The position numbers and the translations under genes were made by a program. This document shows, in pieces, positions 51,457 through 60,874 of a DNA stretch of 64,000 bases. Origin of the DNA: Gemmatimonadota bacterium (GTDB lineage Bacteria > Latescibacterota > UBA2968 > UBA8231); NCBI GenBank assembly GCA_018673255.1, contig JABHDC010000053.1, positions 1 through 64,000 on the forward strand, given 5' to 3'. The notes under the pieces were generated by a model. The model had not been told where the DNA came from and did not search any database. It worked only from the letters and a program-made list of their open reading frames with translations. Numbering within the stretch: the first letter of the stretch is position 1; every line of letters starts with the position of its first letter.

Positions 51457-51512
51457 GTGCCCTGTCAGGGAATAAGCAGTGTGAAGTTCTGGATCATTCC
51501 ATAACAGGGCAC
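51457..51512. other. Structured inverted repeat downstream of the aldolase gene
   Basis: GTGCCCTGT pairs with ACAGGGCAC (9 bp), then a symmetric 3x3 internal loop, then GGAAT pairs with ATTCC (5 bp) around a 22-nt loop. It starts 46 nt after the aldolase stop. It could terminate that transcript or lead the 51660 gene. There is no T-tract. Confidence 0.45.
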
Positions 51513-51659
51513 TAACCTCACCGGCTGTGGCTCTACGCGGATCTACCGCCATCAATCGCTCCTGTTGGTGATCCGCGATCCAACCAGCGTCCTGTCAAGG
51601 ACCGCCGTTCGCACCCGTCTGCAACACAGATCCGCCTGGAAAGAACCTGGGAGACGTCC

Positions 51660-54050
51660 ATGCCTTCGCCCCGCATCCGACCCGCCTTGTCCTTGCTCGC
51701 CCTGTTGGGGATCTGCCTCACGCTGATCCTCAGCACCCCGACGACGACAACTGCACAAGACGACTACCCTCCTGGCACCTTCAGGCTGACACCGAGTGTC
51801 GATCTGGGACTGGTCTCAGTGCCCGTGCACGTGCCGCCCGAATTCAGCCACGTGCCCCAGGATCTGCGACTGAATCTGCCGCCAGGATTCCGGGTCAGTG
51901 TATACGCAGCCTTTGAATCGGTGCGTCGCCCACGTTTCATGGCTTTCGATGCCAACGGCGTATTGCACGTGGCCGACATGGATGACGATGAGATCGTCGC
52001 TCTGCCGGACCGTGACGGCAACGGCGTCGCCGATGAAGCCATCGTCGTGGCCACGGACTTCGAGCGCCCCCACAGTCTGCAATTCTACAATGGGGATCTG
52101 TATGTCGGTGATCGGCCCCGGATCCTGAAGTATCGCGATCAGGACGGTGACGGTCTCTTCGAGGAGCGAGAGATCTTCGTCGACGATATCCCGTCCACAG
52201 GTTCCCATTCTACACGCACCCTCGTCATCGACGAAGACGCCGGCAAGATGTATCTGGGTGTGGGCTGGCCCTGTGACCTGTGTCGCAACCGCGATACGGA
52301 ACGTGGTGCCATCCTTCAATTCAACCTGGATGGCTCCGAGCGCCGGGTCTTCGCCAATGGTGTGCGCAATGTCATCGGCATGGACATCCATCCTGTGACC
52401 GGCCAGTTGTGGGGGACGAACAATGGCCACGACCTGGAAGGCATCGACGCGCCACCGGAGTGGATCGACGTCATCCGCGATGGTGGCTTCTATGGGATTC
52501 CCTTCGCCTACGGATACCAGGTGTGGGCGGACTTCACGATCCCCGCCTATCGCGACGAGATTCTGCCCATCACCGCTCTCGACTCGGCCCGGGTCGCCAC
52601 CATGCAGCGACCGGCGGCACTGGTGCCGGCTCATACGGCGCCGATGGGGATCCATTTCTACGATCATGGGCAGTTTCCGGCCAAATACCGCAATGCCGCC
52701 TTCGTGGCCCTGCACGCGGGCCACGCCAAGCTGGCGCCGATCGAGGGTTACTCTGTCGTGGCCCTGTTCACTGAACCAGATGGTAGCAGAAGCCGGATCG
52801 CCGACTTCGTCACGGGATTTCAGACGGGTGTGGAAGTGGAGGATGTCTGGGGATATCCCAATGGTCTGATCACCGATGATGAGGGTGCCCTTTACCTGAG
52901 CAGCGATCTGGGCAATCGGCTGATCCTGAAGATCGAACACGGTCCCTTGGCAGCAGACTGGGGTCGCCACAGTCTGCCCGACACCCTCACCGTCGGTGCG
53001 CAGCTGGCCCTCGACGCCCTCGTGCATATTGAGCGTCTGGCTCCCGATGCGGGACCGCCTGTGGTGACCGCCGATCTCAGCGATCTGGGTGGCCCCTCGC
53101 AAGTTGCCCTGCAACCGGCCGGTGGCGATGACATGCGTCTGCAATTCCGCATGGCAGCACCACCGGATCTGCGCCCCGGACTCAAGCAGATCCGTGTGCA
53201 CATCCAGCAGACCGATGCAGAGGGGTCCCATGACATCCGCCTGGAGTGGCCCGTTGCCGTGTTGCCGGCCCATCAGCAGGAGGATCTGGTCATCTTCGAC
53301 GAGGAGCTGGCTCCGGGCTGGCGGGTCGCCAACAAGACCTGGCTGGAAGATCGCACGTACGATCTGCAGGAGGATCTCTTCGTCTTTTCCGGTGCTGTAT
53401 CGGCTTCCTTCCGCACCAACAGCGGCAACTGGGACTGGGTGCTGCGATTCACACCTCCCGAACCGATGGACCCGACCCGTTTCGATCGGCTCAGCTTCGC
53501 CTTCCATCCAGGCCCCCTGGACTGGCGCAATGGTCAGGATCTCAACATCTACATGGCTGGGCACCTCATCGACCTGATCGAGGAGCGTCTCATCGACCCG
53601 ACGGTAAAAGAGTGGCAGCGGGTGGAGATTCCGCTGCGTCGATTTGGCCGCGCCGCACCGATCGCCGAAATCACCATCGGCGGCGACTTCTCGGCCCGTG
53701 TGTACGTGGACGACCTGCGTCTGCGGGGCGCCTCACCGCGTACGGCCATCCTCGATGAAGCCGAGACACCGACTGCCTTTGCCCTGGCCCAGAGTTATCC
53801 CAACCCCTTCAACAGCGAGACAGTGATCGAGTATGCCATCCCCGCTGAGGCTCGGGTGAGGCTGCGCGTATACAATCTGTCGGGACAGGTCGTGGCAGAT
53901 CTCGTAGATGAGACCCACGTGGTCGGGATCTACCAGGCGCGCTGGGATGCGCGCAATCGCGCCGGGCAACCGGTGGCCAGCGGCGTCTATCTGTACAGAC
54001 TCGAGGCCGGTGACCACACCCAGAGTCGCAAGCTGGTGTTGGTGCGGTAG
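51660..54050 (+). CDS. Secreted sugar dehydrogenase-like beta-propeller with C-terminal sorting domain
   Basis: This 796-aa protein has a signal peptide (ALSLLALLGICLTLILS, cleavage near TAQD) and GGGAG before the ATG. Residues about 60-440 form a soluble glucose/sorbosone dehydrogenase-like propeller with VARPRF-style repeats (FMAFDANGVLHVADMDDDE, SHSTRTLVID, GVRNVIGMDIHP). A beta-sandwich domain follows (about 540-690). The last 90 residues are a YPNPFN domain with ASGVYLYRLEAGDHTQSRKLVLVR, a sorting or cell-surface domain typical of T9SS and FCB bacteria. A PQQ or heme cofactor is possible but not shown. Confidence 0.88.
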   Translation: MPSPRIRPALSLLALLGICLTLILSTPTTTTAQDDYPPGTFRLTPSVDLGLVSVPVHVPPEFSHVPQDLRLNLPPGFRVSVYAAFESVRRPRFMAFDANGVLHVADMDDDEIVALPDRDGNGVADEAIVVATDFERPHSLQFYNGDLYVGDRPRILKYRDQDGDGLFEEREIFVDDIPSTGSHSTRTLVIDEDAGKMYLGVGWPCDLCRNRDTERGAILQFNLDGSERRVFANGVRNVIGMDIHPVTGQLWGTNNGHDLEGIDAPPEWIDVIRDGGFYGIPFAYGYQVWADFTIPAYRDEILPITALDSARVATMQRPAALVPAHTAPMGIHFYDHGQFPAKYRNAAFVALHAGHAKLAPIEGYSVVALFTEPDGSRSRIADFVTGFQTGVEVEDVWGYPNGLITDDEGALYLSSDLGNRLILKIEHGPLAADWGRHSLPDTLTVGAQLALDALVHIERLAPDAGPPVVTADLSDLGGPSQVALQPAGGDDMRLQFRMAAPPDLRPGLKQIRVHIQQTDAEGSHDIRLEWPVAVLPAHQQEDLVIFDEELAPGWRVANKTWLEDRTYDLQEDLFVFSGAVSASFRTNSGNWDWVLRFTPPEPMDPTRFDRLSFAFHPGPLDWRNGQDLNIYMAGHLIDLIEERLIDPTVKEWQRVEIPLRRFGRAAPIAEITIGGDFSARVYVDDLRLRGASPRTAILDEAETPTAFALAQSYPNPFNSETVIEYAIPAEARVRLRVYNLSGQVVADLVDETHVVGIYQARWDARNRAGQPVASGVYLYRLEAGDHTQSRKLVLVR

Positions 54051-54067
54051 AGGGTCTCCAGAGGGCG

Positions 54068-55537
54068 CTAGCGCGTGCTCTTGCCGGCCAGGACGAACCA
54101 GATCGTGCGCACCATGATCTTGAAGTCCAGCAGCAGGGAAGCGTTCTCGATGTAGTAGAGATCGTATTCGAGACGTTCAGCGGCGATCCGGGTAACATCC
54201 GTGGCATCCAGATCAAACTCGTGTTTGGACTGGGCCCAACCGAGCAGACCCGGCTTGAGATTGAATCGGCGCATGTAGAATGGGATCTCCTGCTTGAAGC
54301 GATCGACGAAATACGGCCGCTCCGGTCGTGGTCCGACCAGACTCATATCGCCGCGCAGGAAATTCAGGCACTGGGGGATCTCATCCAGGTGCAGCGCCCG
54401 CAGGATTCGCCCGATCGTCGTGACCCGGGGATCTTCCGTCTTCACCCAGACGGGGCCGGTCCCGTCTTCCGCCTCCATCACCATGGAACGGAACTTATAC
54501 ATCTCGAACGTTCGGCCATTGCGACCCACCCGTTCCTGGCGGAACAGAATCGGGCCCGGTGATGACAGACGGATCAACAGCGCCGTCAGCACCCACAAGG
54601 GCGACAGTCCCCCGAGGATCAGCACAGCCACCGATACGTCGATCAGCCGTTTGGCCGCCGCCTCCCAGGGCGCCATCAACTGCGGCTGCAGTTCCATGAG
54701 GGGCACGCCGTAGATCTGGTTCGTGCGCACGTGACCGGTGACGATGTCGTAGAGATCCGGCGTGATGGAAAAACTCACGGCTGTGCCCGGGCCACCGCTG
54801 GCCTCGATGATCCGCATCACATCTTCGTGGCTGTTCGACGTCAGAGCGATGAGGACCGCTTCGACGCTGCGATTGCCCAGGATCTGCGCCAGGTCGTTGA
54901 GTCCGCCCAGCACGTCGACGTCACCGATGCGCTGGGGACCATCTGCCGCTCTCTCGGGCGAGGGATCGACAAACCCGACCACCTCGTATCCCTGTGCCGG
55001 CGAAGACACCAGATTCTGCAACAACCTCTCGCCACGCTCGTCGGTGCCAACGATGACGGCCCGGCAGCGGCCGATACCGGAGGCCAGTAAGCGTCGCTGC
55101 AAGGTGCGCACGACGATACGCCCACCCGCCACGAGGCCGACCAGGGCCAGCCAGTAGGACCCCACCAGGGCGCGCGTGAAGCTCACATCACTCAGATCGA
55201 AGGTGGCGATGAACAGCAGGACCGTGCCCAGCGTGATGACCTTGAGCACATCGATCGCCTCATCCAGGCGCGACCTCGACTGACCCATCCGATACAGGCC
55301 GTGGAAGGTGAACAGCAGGGCCCAGATGATGTAGATGAGGGGCAGCGCATCCCACAGATAGAAGTCGAGGACATAGGAGAAACTCGGCGTGCTGTCCGGA
55401 TACATGCGCTGCCAGCTACGCAACACCGTCGCCAGCGTACCGCCCACGTGCTTCATCCAGAGCAGGGCAATCGTAGCCAGATTGATCCCGATGAAGTCAC
55501 TGATCGCCAGCAGGATGAGGACCCAGAGCTGAGACAT
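54068..55537 (-). CDS. Polyprenyl glycosylphosphotransferase (WbaP/WecA-like initiating sugar transferase)
   Basis: This 489-aa membrane enzyme starts exopolysaccharide repeat synthesis by loading a sugar phosphate onto undecaprenyl phosphate. Four N-terminal helices precede a CoA-binding-like domain (about 140-270). The C-terminal sugar transferase domain has KRLIDVSVAVLILGG, VGRNGRTFEMYKFRSM, and SLVGPRPERPYFVDRF. Its ATG follows the GT2 stop directly (TAGATG). It is the last gene of the glycan operon. Confidence 0.94.
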   Translation of the reverse strand: MSQLWVLILLAISDFIGINLATIALLWMKHVGGTLATVLRSWQRMYPDSTPSFSYVLDFYLWDALPLIYIIWALLFTFHGLYRMGQSRSRLDEAIDVLKVITLGTVLLFIATFDLSDVSFTRALVGSYWLALVGLVAGGRIVVRTLQRRLLASGIGRCRAVIVGTDERGERLLQNLVSSPAQGYEVVGFVDPSPERAADGPQRIGDVDVLGGLNDLAQILGNRSVEAVLIALTSNSHEDVMRIIEASGGPGTAVSFSITPDLYDIVTGHVRTNQIYGVPLMELQPQLMAPWEAAAKRLIDVSVAVLILGGLSPLWVLTALLIRLSSPGPILFRQERVGRNGRTFEMYKFRSMVMEAEDGTGPVWVKTEDPRVTTIGRILRALHLDEIPQCLNFLRGDMSLVGPRPERPYFVDRFKQEIPFYMRRFNLKPGLLGWAQSKHEFDLDATDVTRIAAERLEYDLYYIENASLLLDFKIMVRTIWFVLAGKSTR

Positions 55538-56707
55538 CTACCTCTCCACCGTCTTCCAGACACTGTGGCGCTGTCCGAGGAAAGCTGCCAGCAATCCCCG
55601 CAGGGCGCCGTAGTTGATCGCACAGAAATAAGCCGGCACGTAGAACAATCCGATCCGGCCCGGTCCCCGCGGGAAGGCCCAACCCAGCATCGCGCAGAAG
55701 TAGAACACGCCTTGCAGGGCCAGCAGTTCCACGTAGGGTGCCTGCCCGTCGACAGCCAGCCAGAGACTGCTCAGAAGCATGTACATCATCAGGACCGGCA
55801 CCGACCAGCGCAGCACCTTGTGTGACAGGATCTGGAAGGTGAAGAGCGGATGCCGGAAGAAATTGAATGCGCCCGGTTCCTTCCACAGACCGTAGACGGA
55901 ACGCGCCACGATCCGGCGGCGGCGCTGAAATTCATCACCAAACCCCACACCCGTCTCCTCGTGCGCGACGGCGCCCGGCTCGTAGATCACCCGATGTCCG
56001 CCCAAGCGCACACGGATGGGCATGATGAAGTCGGAGATCACCGCCGGGCCAAGGGGCTCAAACAGCTCTCGTCGCATGGCGTAGATCGACCCATTGGCTC
56101 CCACCAGCGAACCCAGCAGAGACTCGCGTCGCTTCAGGAATTGCTCGTAGCGCCAGTAGGCGCCCTCACCTTTGCCTGCCCCGGCCCGCTGCAAGTTCAC
56201 GTAGCGCAGCTCGCCGCAGACACAGCCAACGCGCTCCTCGGCGAAGGGTCGCACCAACTGCTTGAGGGCATCCGGCTGGTAGATGCTGTTGGCATCCGAG
56301 AACACGAGCAGCTGGCCCGTGGCGGCGCTGACCCCGGCATTCTGCGCCATCGTCTTGCCGGCATTCTCCGGCTGCCGCAGAAACACGTAATCGGCACGCC
56401 CCTCGAAGGAGAGGGCCACCTCATCGGTGTTGTCTGTGGAACCATCGGAGACCACCACGATCTGCAGACGCCCCTCGGGATAATCGAGGGCAAAGGAGTT
56501 CGTCAGCTTGTCGTGCAGTACGGTTCCCTCGTTGTAGGCAGCAACAATCAGCGTCAGTGTTGGCCACTGCGCCGGATCTTCCTGAACCGCCTTCGGACGC
56601 CGCCCGAGACTCAGCAGCCACAACACGACCGGATATCCGGCGTAGGCATAACTAATCAGTGCTGCCGCGCCCCAGAAAAAGGGAGCCAGGAGGTCGACGC
56701 CGATCAC
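55538..56707 (-). CDS. Glycosyltransferase family 2, membrane-anchored
   Basis: This 389-aa protein starts at GTG 56707. It has an N-terminal helix, a GT2 domain with IVAAYNEG, VVVSDGSTDNTDE and FSDANSIY, and the acceptor motif FQRRRRIVARS. Several helices close the protein, as in cellulose synthase-like enzymes. It adds a sugar to the growing lipid-linked repeat or polymer. It begins 13 nt after the O-antigen ligase stop. Confidence 0.93.
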   Translation of the reverse strand: MIGVDLLAPFFWGAAALISYAYAGYPVVLWLLSLGRRPKAVQEDPAQWPTLTLIVAAYNEGTVLHDKLTNSFALDYPEGRLQIVVVSDGSTDNTDEVALSFEGRADYVFLRQPENAGKTMAQNAGVSAATGQLLVFSDANSIYQPDALKQLVRPFAEERVGCVCGELRYVNLQRAGAGKGEGAYWRYEQFLKRRESLLGSLVGANGSIYAMRRELFEPLGPAVISDFIMPIRVRLGGHRVIYEPGAVAHEETGVGFGDEFQRRRRIVARSVYGLWKEPGAFNFFRHPLFTFQILSHKVLRWSVPVLMMYMLLSSLWLAVDGQAPYVELLALQGVFYFCAMLGWAFPRGPGRIGLFYVPAYFCAINYGALRGLLAAFLGQRHSVWKTVER

Positions 56708-56720
56708 GTGGCGATCCGGC

Positions 56721-58226
56721 TCATCGAGGCTCGGGGGATGTCACGTCGCCAGTGACGGTTGGGCGACTGGGTGCATTCGCCAGCCGCTGGCGCCGGTAGA
56801 TGGAGGTCACGGCAAAGGTCATACCCATGAAGAACCACAGAAAGTTGTTGGTGAAGTCATTGGTGAAACAGAGACTGACCTGGAAGCCGATGAACAGACT
56901 CAGCAGGCCAATCAGGACGGCACGCAGATAGTCGTCCTCCATGTTGCGCACGCCCCTGTAGGCGTGCCGGATCACACGCCAGGCGATCCAACAGGTCGCC
57001 AGCAGCCCCAACAGTCCCAACTCGGCCACAATCGTGGCAAACAGGGTGTGGCACTCGCGCGTCGGGATCCAGTGAGGGAATCCTTCCGGTTTGTAGGGAT
57101 CCAGAATCACGGGAAACGCCCGCCAGCCGGCTCCCAGAAGGGGATGATCGCGCCACATGCCCAGACCCGCCACGACGAAGTGCACGCGCGCCGAGCTCGA
57201 GACGTAGGCCGTCTCACCAAATTGAGTGAGCAATGCGAAGATCGAAAACAGGCGGGTGAGGACGTATTCGGCAACGGGCAGAACACTCTGCAATGCCAGC
57301 AACGTCACCACCAAGCCCGCCAGAGCGGTCAGGATATAGCGAATCCGGAGTTTTCCACTGACCCAGAGGAGGAAGACACCCCCCGCGGCCATGGCCACCC
57401 AGTTTGCCCGGCTGAATGTCGCCAGCAGACCCATGATGCCGATGCCAATGCTGATGGTCAGCAGGAGTCGAAAGGTTCGGGCCATGCGATAGTTGAGCAG
57501 CACCGCGGCCAGGAACAGAGACCCTGCCATGAGGAAGGTGCCCAGGCTGTTGGGATTGTGGAAGGTCCCGGCCGCCCGCGGCGTATTGGCTCCTACGGCG
57601 ATGACAAAACTGGCGGGCAGATAGAATTCTTCCGTCAGCATCTGAACGACACCGAGAATCGAGGCCGCCCCCACACACACTGCCACCGAAACCACCACAC
57701 AGGTCACCGCCGCACGGGTCTCGATCATGACCTGGGTCAGATAGAGGAATGCGGCCAGCATCAGCATGCGAACGAAGCTGATCGTCGCCTCGGGTTGATT
57801 CGGGGACCAGGTGAGGGACAACGCGATCAGGAAGAGGAAGAGTGCCAGCGGCCCAAAGAGTTCGAACTTGGGAAAGTGGATCCGTCGGCGCAGGGCGGCA
57901 TTGGCCCCAAGCGACGCGATCATCAGCAGGAAGGCGATGTGGAACCCGGTCACGGGAATCCCCAGGGGGGTCTCCTGCACGAGTCGCCCCGTGATATCCA
58001 GCGATGTGGAAGCGATCAACAGCGGCACCGACAACCATGGATACAGTGGTAGCAAGGCGAGCCAGATGAGCCCTACCGTTGTGCCAACGACGGCAAGCAA
58101 CGCCACCTTCACATTCAGACCCAGCAGGAGCAGGACTGCAGCAGCCAGGCACTGGAGCAGGATGAAGCCGCCGAAGGCAGCCTTGCCGATTTCAGGAAGA
58201 CGGCGTCTGTAAGCCACACTCGTCAT
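56721..58226 (-). CDS. O-antigen ligase / polymerase (Wzy-like)
   Basis: This 501-aa protein has about 12 helices and the O-antigen ligase family core, with FHNPNSLGTFLMAGS and a periplasmic loop LLGAGWRAFPVIL near residue 360-370. It joins or polymerises lipid-linked glycan repeats. It overlaps the GT4 gene at 58223 by 4 nt. The separation between ligase and polymerase cannot be made from sequence. Confidence 0.9.
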   Translation of the reverse strand: MTSVAYRRRLPEIGKAAFGGFILLQCLAAAVLLLLGLNVKVALLAVVGTTVGLIWLALLPLYPWLSVPLLIASTSLDITGRLVQETPLGIPVTGFHIAFLLMIASLGANAALRRRIHFPKFELFGPLALFLFLIALSLTWSPNQPEATISFVRMLMLAAFLYLTQVMIETRAAVTCVVVSVAVCVGAASILGVVQMLTEEFYLPASFVIAVGANTPRAAGTFHNPNSLGTFLMAGSLFLAAVLLNYRMARTFRLLLTISIGIGIMGLLATFSRANWVAMAAGGVFLLWVSGKLRIRYILTALAGLVVTLLALQSVLPVAEYVLTRLFSIFALLTQFGETAYVSSSARVHFVVAGLGMWRDHPLLGAGWRAFPVILDPYKPEGFPHWIPTRECHTLFATIVAELGLLGLLATCWIAWRVIRHAYRGVRNMEDDYLRAVLIGLLSLFIGFQVSLCFTNDFTNNFLWFFMGMTFAVTSIYRRQRLANAPSRPTVTGDVTSPEPR

Positions 58227-59407
58227 GACAAGGACTGATCCTTCGCCGAGGATTGCAGGATCCGCTCATAGAACGCGGTGAGCCTGTCGGCCTCTACCTG
58301 CCAGTTGAACTGCATTTCCACCAATTGCCGTCCTCTCTTACCCTTCTCAATGGCCATCTCCGGATGGTCGAGCAGATGACCGATGGCGGCGGCATACGCC
58401 TCTGCCTCACCGGGCTCGACGAGAGATCCCCATTCATGTGCTCCCTGCACCTGCCGGATCGCCGGCAAGGCGCTGGCCACGACCGGCAGACCGCAGGCCA
58501 GATACTCGAACAACTTGGTCGGCAGCCACGGCATCATGCTCGGTGGTGATGGCTGGGTGGGCAACAACCCGATCTCGTGAGTTCGGATCATCTGTGCCAG
58601 CCGATCATGAGGCACGCCATCCGGCCGGCAGTCCACCACATCCTGCAACCCGGATCGCTCCAACTCCCGCAGGAAATCGGTCCGCTCCTCGGCCCCGTGA
58701 TACCGGCCGATGAGACGCAACCGTGCCTGCGGGTGGGTCCGGCGCAGATGTTGCATCATCTCCAGCAGGAAGAGACTGCCACGGGCTCGGGATAATGTAC
58801 CGACGTGGAGCAGCCAGCGATCAGAATTCGTCGCCTGGATCTCCCGATACGGAAATAACTCCAGGCGAGGATAGTTGCGCACCGTCTCAAAAGGTACTCT
58901 CCGAAAGCGATCGTGTTGCTCCTCGACGACACCGATTACACCATCCAGCCAGCCGGCCAGCAGGGGTTCACCGCGGTCGAGCAGGAAGGCGAGGGGCCCG
59001 CTCAGGATCCCGGGCACCCAGCGGCGCACGTGGGCCGTCTGCGAAAAGTGCTCGTGGCAGTCGTAGATCACTCTCTTGCGCAGCACGCGCAGCATGACCC
59101 CCACGGGGAGCAATTCAGGGTCGTGCAGATGGTAGAGCCGGGCACCGGTTGAGAGGGCGGCCCGCATGACGCGCCAGAGACCCATCATGCGACCGAGCAG
59201 CGATCGTGGCACCGGGACCGGCACGACACGGACACCTTCTCGACAACCGCCCTCCTCGTCGAACCCGGGCCCCACGAGCGTCACATCATATCCCGCCATC
59301 GCCAGACTGCGGGCCTCCTTGTAGAATACCCGCTGGTCGTAAAGACTGTGGACATTCGTCAGATGACAGACCTTCGTGGCCATCTTCTGCTCAGGCGAAT
59401 CCGTCAT
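58223..59407 (-). CDS. Glycosyltransferase family 4 (first)
   Basis: This 394-aa GT-B enzyme has an N-terminal KVCHLTNVHSLYDQRVFYKE and a C-terminal glycosyltransferase half with LRLIGRYHG, MPWLPTKLFEYLACGLPVV and ASALPAIRQVQGAHEWG. It adds a sugar to the repeat unit. It overlaps both neighbours by 4 nt (ATGA), giving tight coupling. Donor unknown. Confidence 0.94.
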   Translation of the reverse strand: MTDSPEQKMATKVCHLTNVHSLYDQRVFYKEARSLAMAGYDVTLVGPGFDEEGGCREGVRVVPVPVPRSLLGRMMGLWRVMRAALSTGARLYHLHDPELLPVGVMLRVLRKRVIYDCHEHFSQTAHVRRWVPGILSGPLAFLLDRGEPLLAGWLDGVIGVVEEQHDRFRRVPFETVRNYPRLELFPYREIQATNSDRWLLHVGTLSRARGSLFLLEMMQHLRRTHPQARLRLIGRYHGAEERTDFLRELERSGLQDVVDCRPDGVPHDRLAQMIRTHEIGLLPTQPSPPSMMPWLPTKLFEYLACGLPVVASALPAIRQVQGAHEWGSLVEPGEAEAYAAAIGHLLDHPEMAIEKGKRGRQLVEMQFNWQVEADRLTAFYERILQSSAKDQSLS

Positions 59408-60567
59408 CCCGCGTCGACGATCCGTTCATAAAACGCATGGATCCGGGCGGCAACACTCTGGTAATCGTATTCCGCAACGGTCGATTCACGAATGGCGGCT
59501 CGATCGTAGTCTCCATACCCATCCAGTGTCGCACCGATCGCCTGTGCCAGCCCTGCAGGATCCTGAACGTTGGCGAGTCTGCCCATTCTTTCCGTCACGA
59601 TCTCGGAGGGCCCCCCACAGCGTGTCGCAACCACAGGCATGCCCGTAGCCAGTGCTTCCAGCAGGGCAAGAGGCAAACCTTCGGAGTGACTCGGTAATAC
59701 GAAGACGTCCGCCTGTGCCAGTCGTTCCGGGACCTGATCCATGGGAATCGACCCGTGAAACTGCACACAGTCTTCCAGACCGAGACGCCGGGTGAGATCG
59801 ACATAGGGCGCCGCCGTGCCCGAATACGGATCGCCGCCAACCAGATCCAGCCGGATATCGGTCCGTTGGCGTCGCAGGATGGCCATGGCGTGCAGCAGAT
59901 CCTCCAGTCCTTTCACAGGATTGAAGCGACCCACAAATAGCAGTCTCCACTCTCGGACCCCGGCAGCGCGCTCCTGTGGCAGAGCAAACAGGTCGCTGTC
60001 CACGCCATTGGGGATCCGCTCGATTTTCTGCGCCGGCACGCCGAAATCAGCCACCCGTTGAGCCAGTTCGCGGCTCACGGCGATGACCCCATCGGCCCCC
60101 CTCAGCGCCGCCGCCACACGTCGCCGCCACCCCGGACCCAGCTCCGGGAAGGTCTTCACATCCGAGCCGTGGACGGTGATCACGACCTTCACCCCGAAAT
60201 GCCGCCCCAATTCGAGGGCGGCCAGGCCGTCAGGATAAGCTGCATGGGCGTGAATCAGTGAGGGTGGCAATCTCAGGAAAGGTCTGACCGAACGGGCGAA
60301 CGCCTTCCACGTCCAGTCCGGCAGCAGGCGGCGCGGCACCCCAAAATATCGGGGCCGGTCGACGTGCACACCATCCAGTGTCTCTGCCTTCGCCACACCA
60401 CGGTAAGCACTCCAGCGCCCGGCCCCGGGAAAGGGCCACCAGGGCACGGGAGAGACGACGTCGATATCCACATGGTTCTGCAGGAACCGCACCTGGTTGT
60501 GCACGAAAGAGCCATACATCGGCGTCACATGGGAGGGATACATGTGTGACAGACAAAGCACCTTCAT
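59404..60567 (-). CDS. Glycosyltransferase family 4 (second)
   Basis: ATG 60567 gives 387 aa; an upstream TTG would add eight residues. The N-terminal KVLCLSHMYPSHVTPMYGSF is the GT4 donor-fold start. The C-terminal half has LLFVGRFNPVKGLEDLLHA, FVLPSHSEGLPLALLEALA and GMPVVATRCGGPSEIV, with the conserved Glu in HSEGLP. It resembles capsular polysaccharide and teichuronic acid GT4 enzymes. A 307-nt gap separates it from the flippase gene. Confidence 0.94.
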   Translation of the reverse strand: MKVLCLSHMYPSHVTPMYGSFVHNQVRFLQNHVDIDVVSPVPWWPFPGAGRWSAYRGVAKAETLDGVHVDRPRYFGVPRRLLPDWTWKAFARSVRPFLRLPPSLIHAHAAYPDGLAALELGRHFGVKVVITVHGSDVKTFPELGPGWRRRVAAALRGADGVIAVSRELAQRVADFGVPAQKIERIPNGVDSDLFALPQERAAGVREWRLLFVGRFNPVKGLEDLLHAMAILRRQRTDIRLDLVGGDPYSGTAAPYVDLTRRLGLEDCVQFHGSIPMDQVPERLAQADVFVLPSHSEGLPLALLEALATGMPVVATRCGGPSEIVTERMGRLANVQDPAGLAQAIGATLDGYGDYDRAAIRESTVAEYDYQSVAARIHAFYERIVDAG

Positions 60568-60874
60568 CGACAGTTCGTCGCCCTCGGGCAACCCTCCAGG
60601 ATGTGATCGGTTGTTCGTGTGGGCGCCCCGCCAGAATCCCGAGCCGTTCAGACCGGCGCACTCACCGACCTTGGATCGCCGCGGAGGATCTCTTGAAACG
60701 AGGAGATCGCGCCTTCAGAAACTACACAACAGATGCCGGCACCGCTCTGGAGGCGACATGGGTCCGCCCTCTCACAGAACGCCTTGGTCAGGCCCCAGGC
60801 GTCAGAACCCGAACCTCAGGGGCCGTGCAGCGGTGGGTGAACTCCCGACCTGTCAGGGGTTACCTGTCGAGATC
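60568..60874. other. Gap between glycosyltransferase and flippase genes
   Basis: No gene is seen in these 307 nt. It includes an inverted repeat GATCTC...GAGATC near 60689-60710 and ACGCC...GGCGT near 60780-60805. An internal promoter for the GT genes is possible but not clear. Confidence 0.35.

Noticed and set aside
51816..53564. A 582-codon open frame on the minus strand
   Set aside because: It is a shadow of the secreted propeller gene, with biased composition and no recognisable motif.
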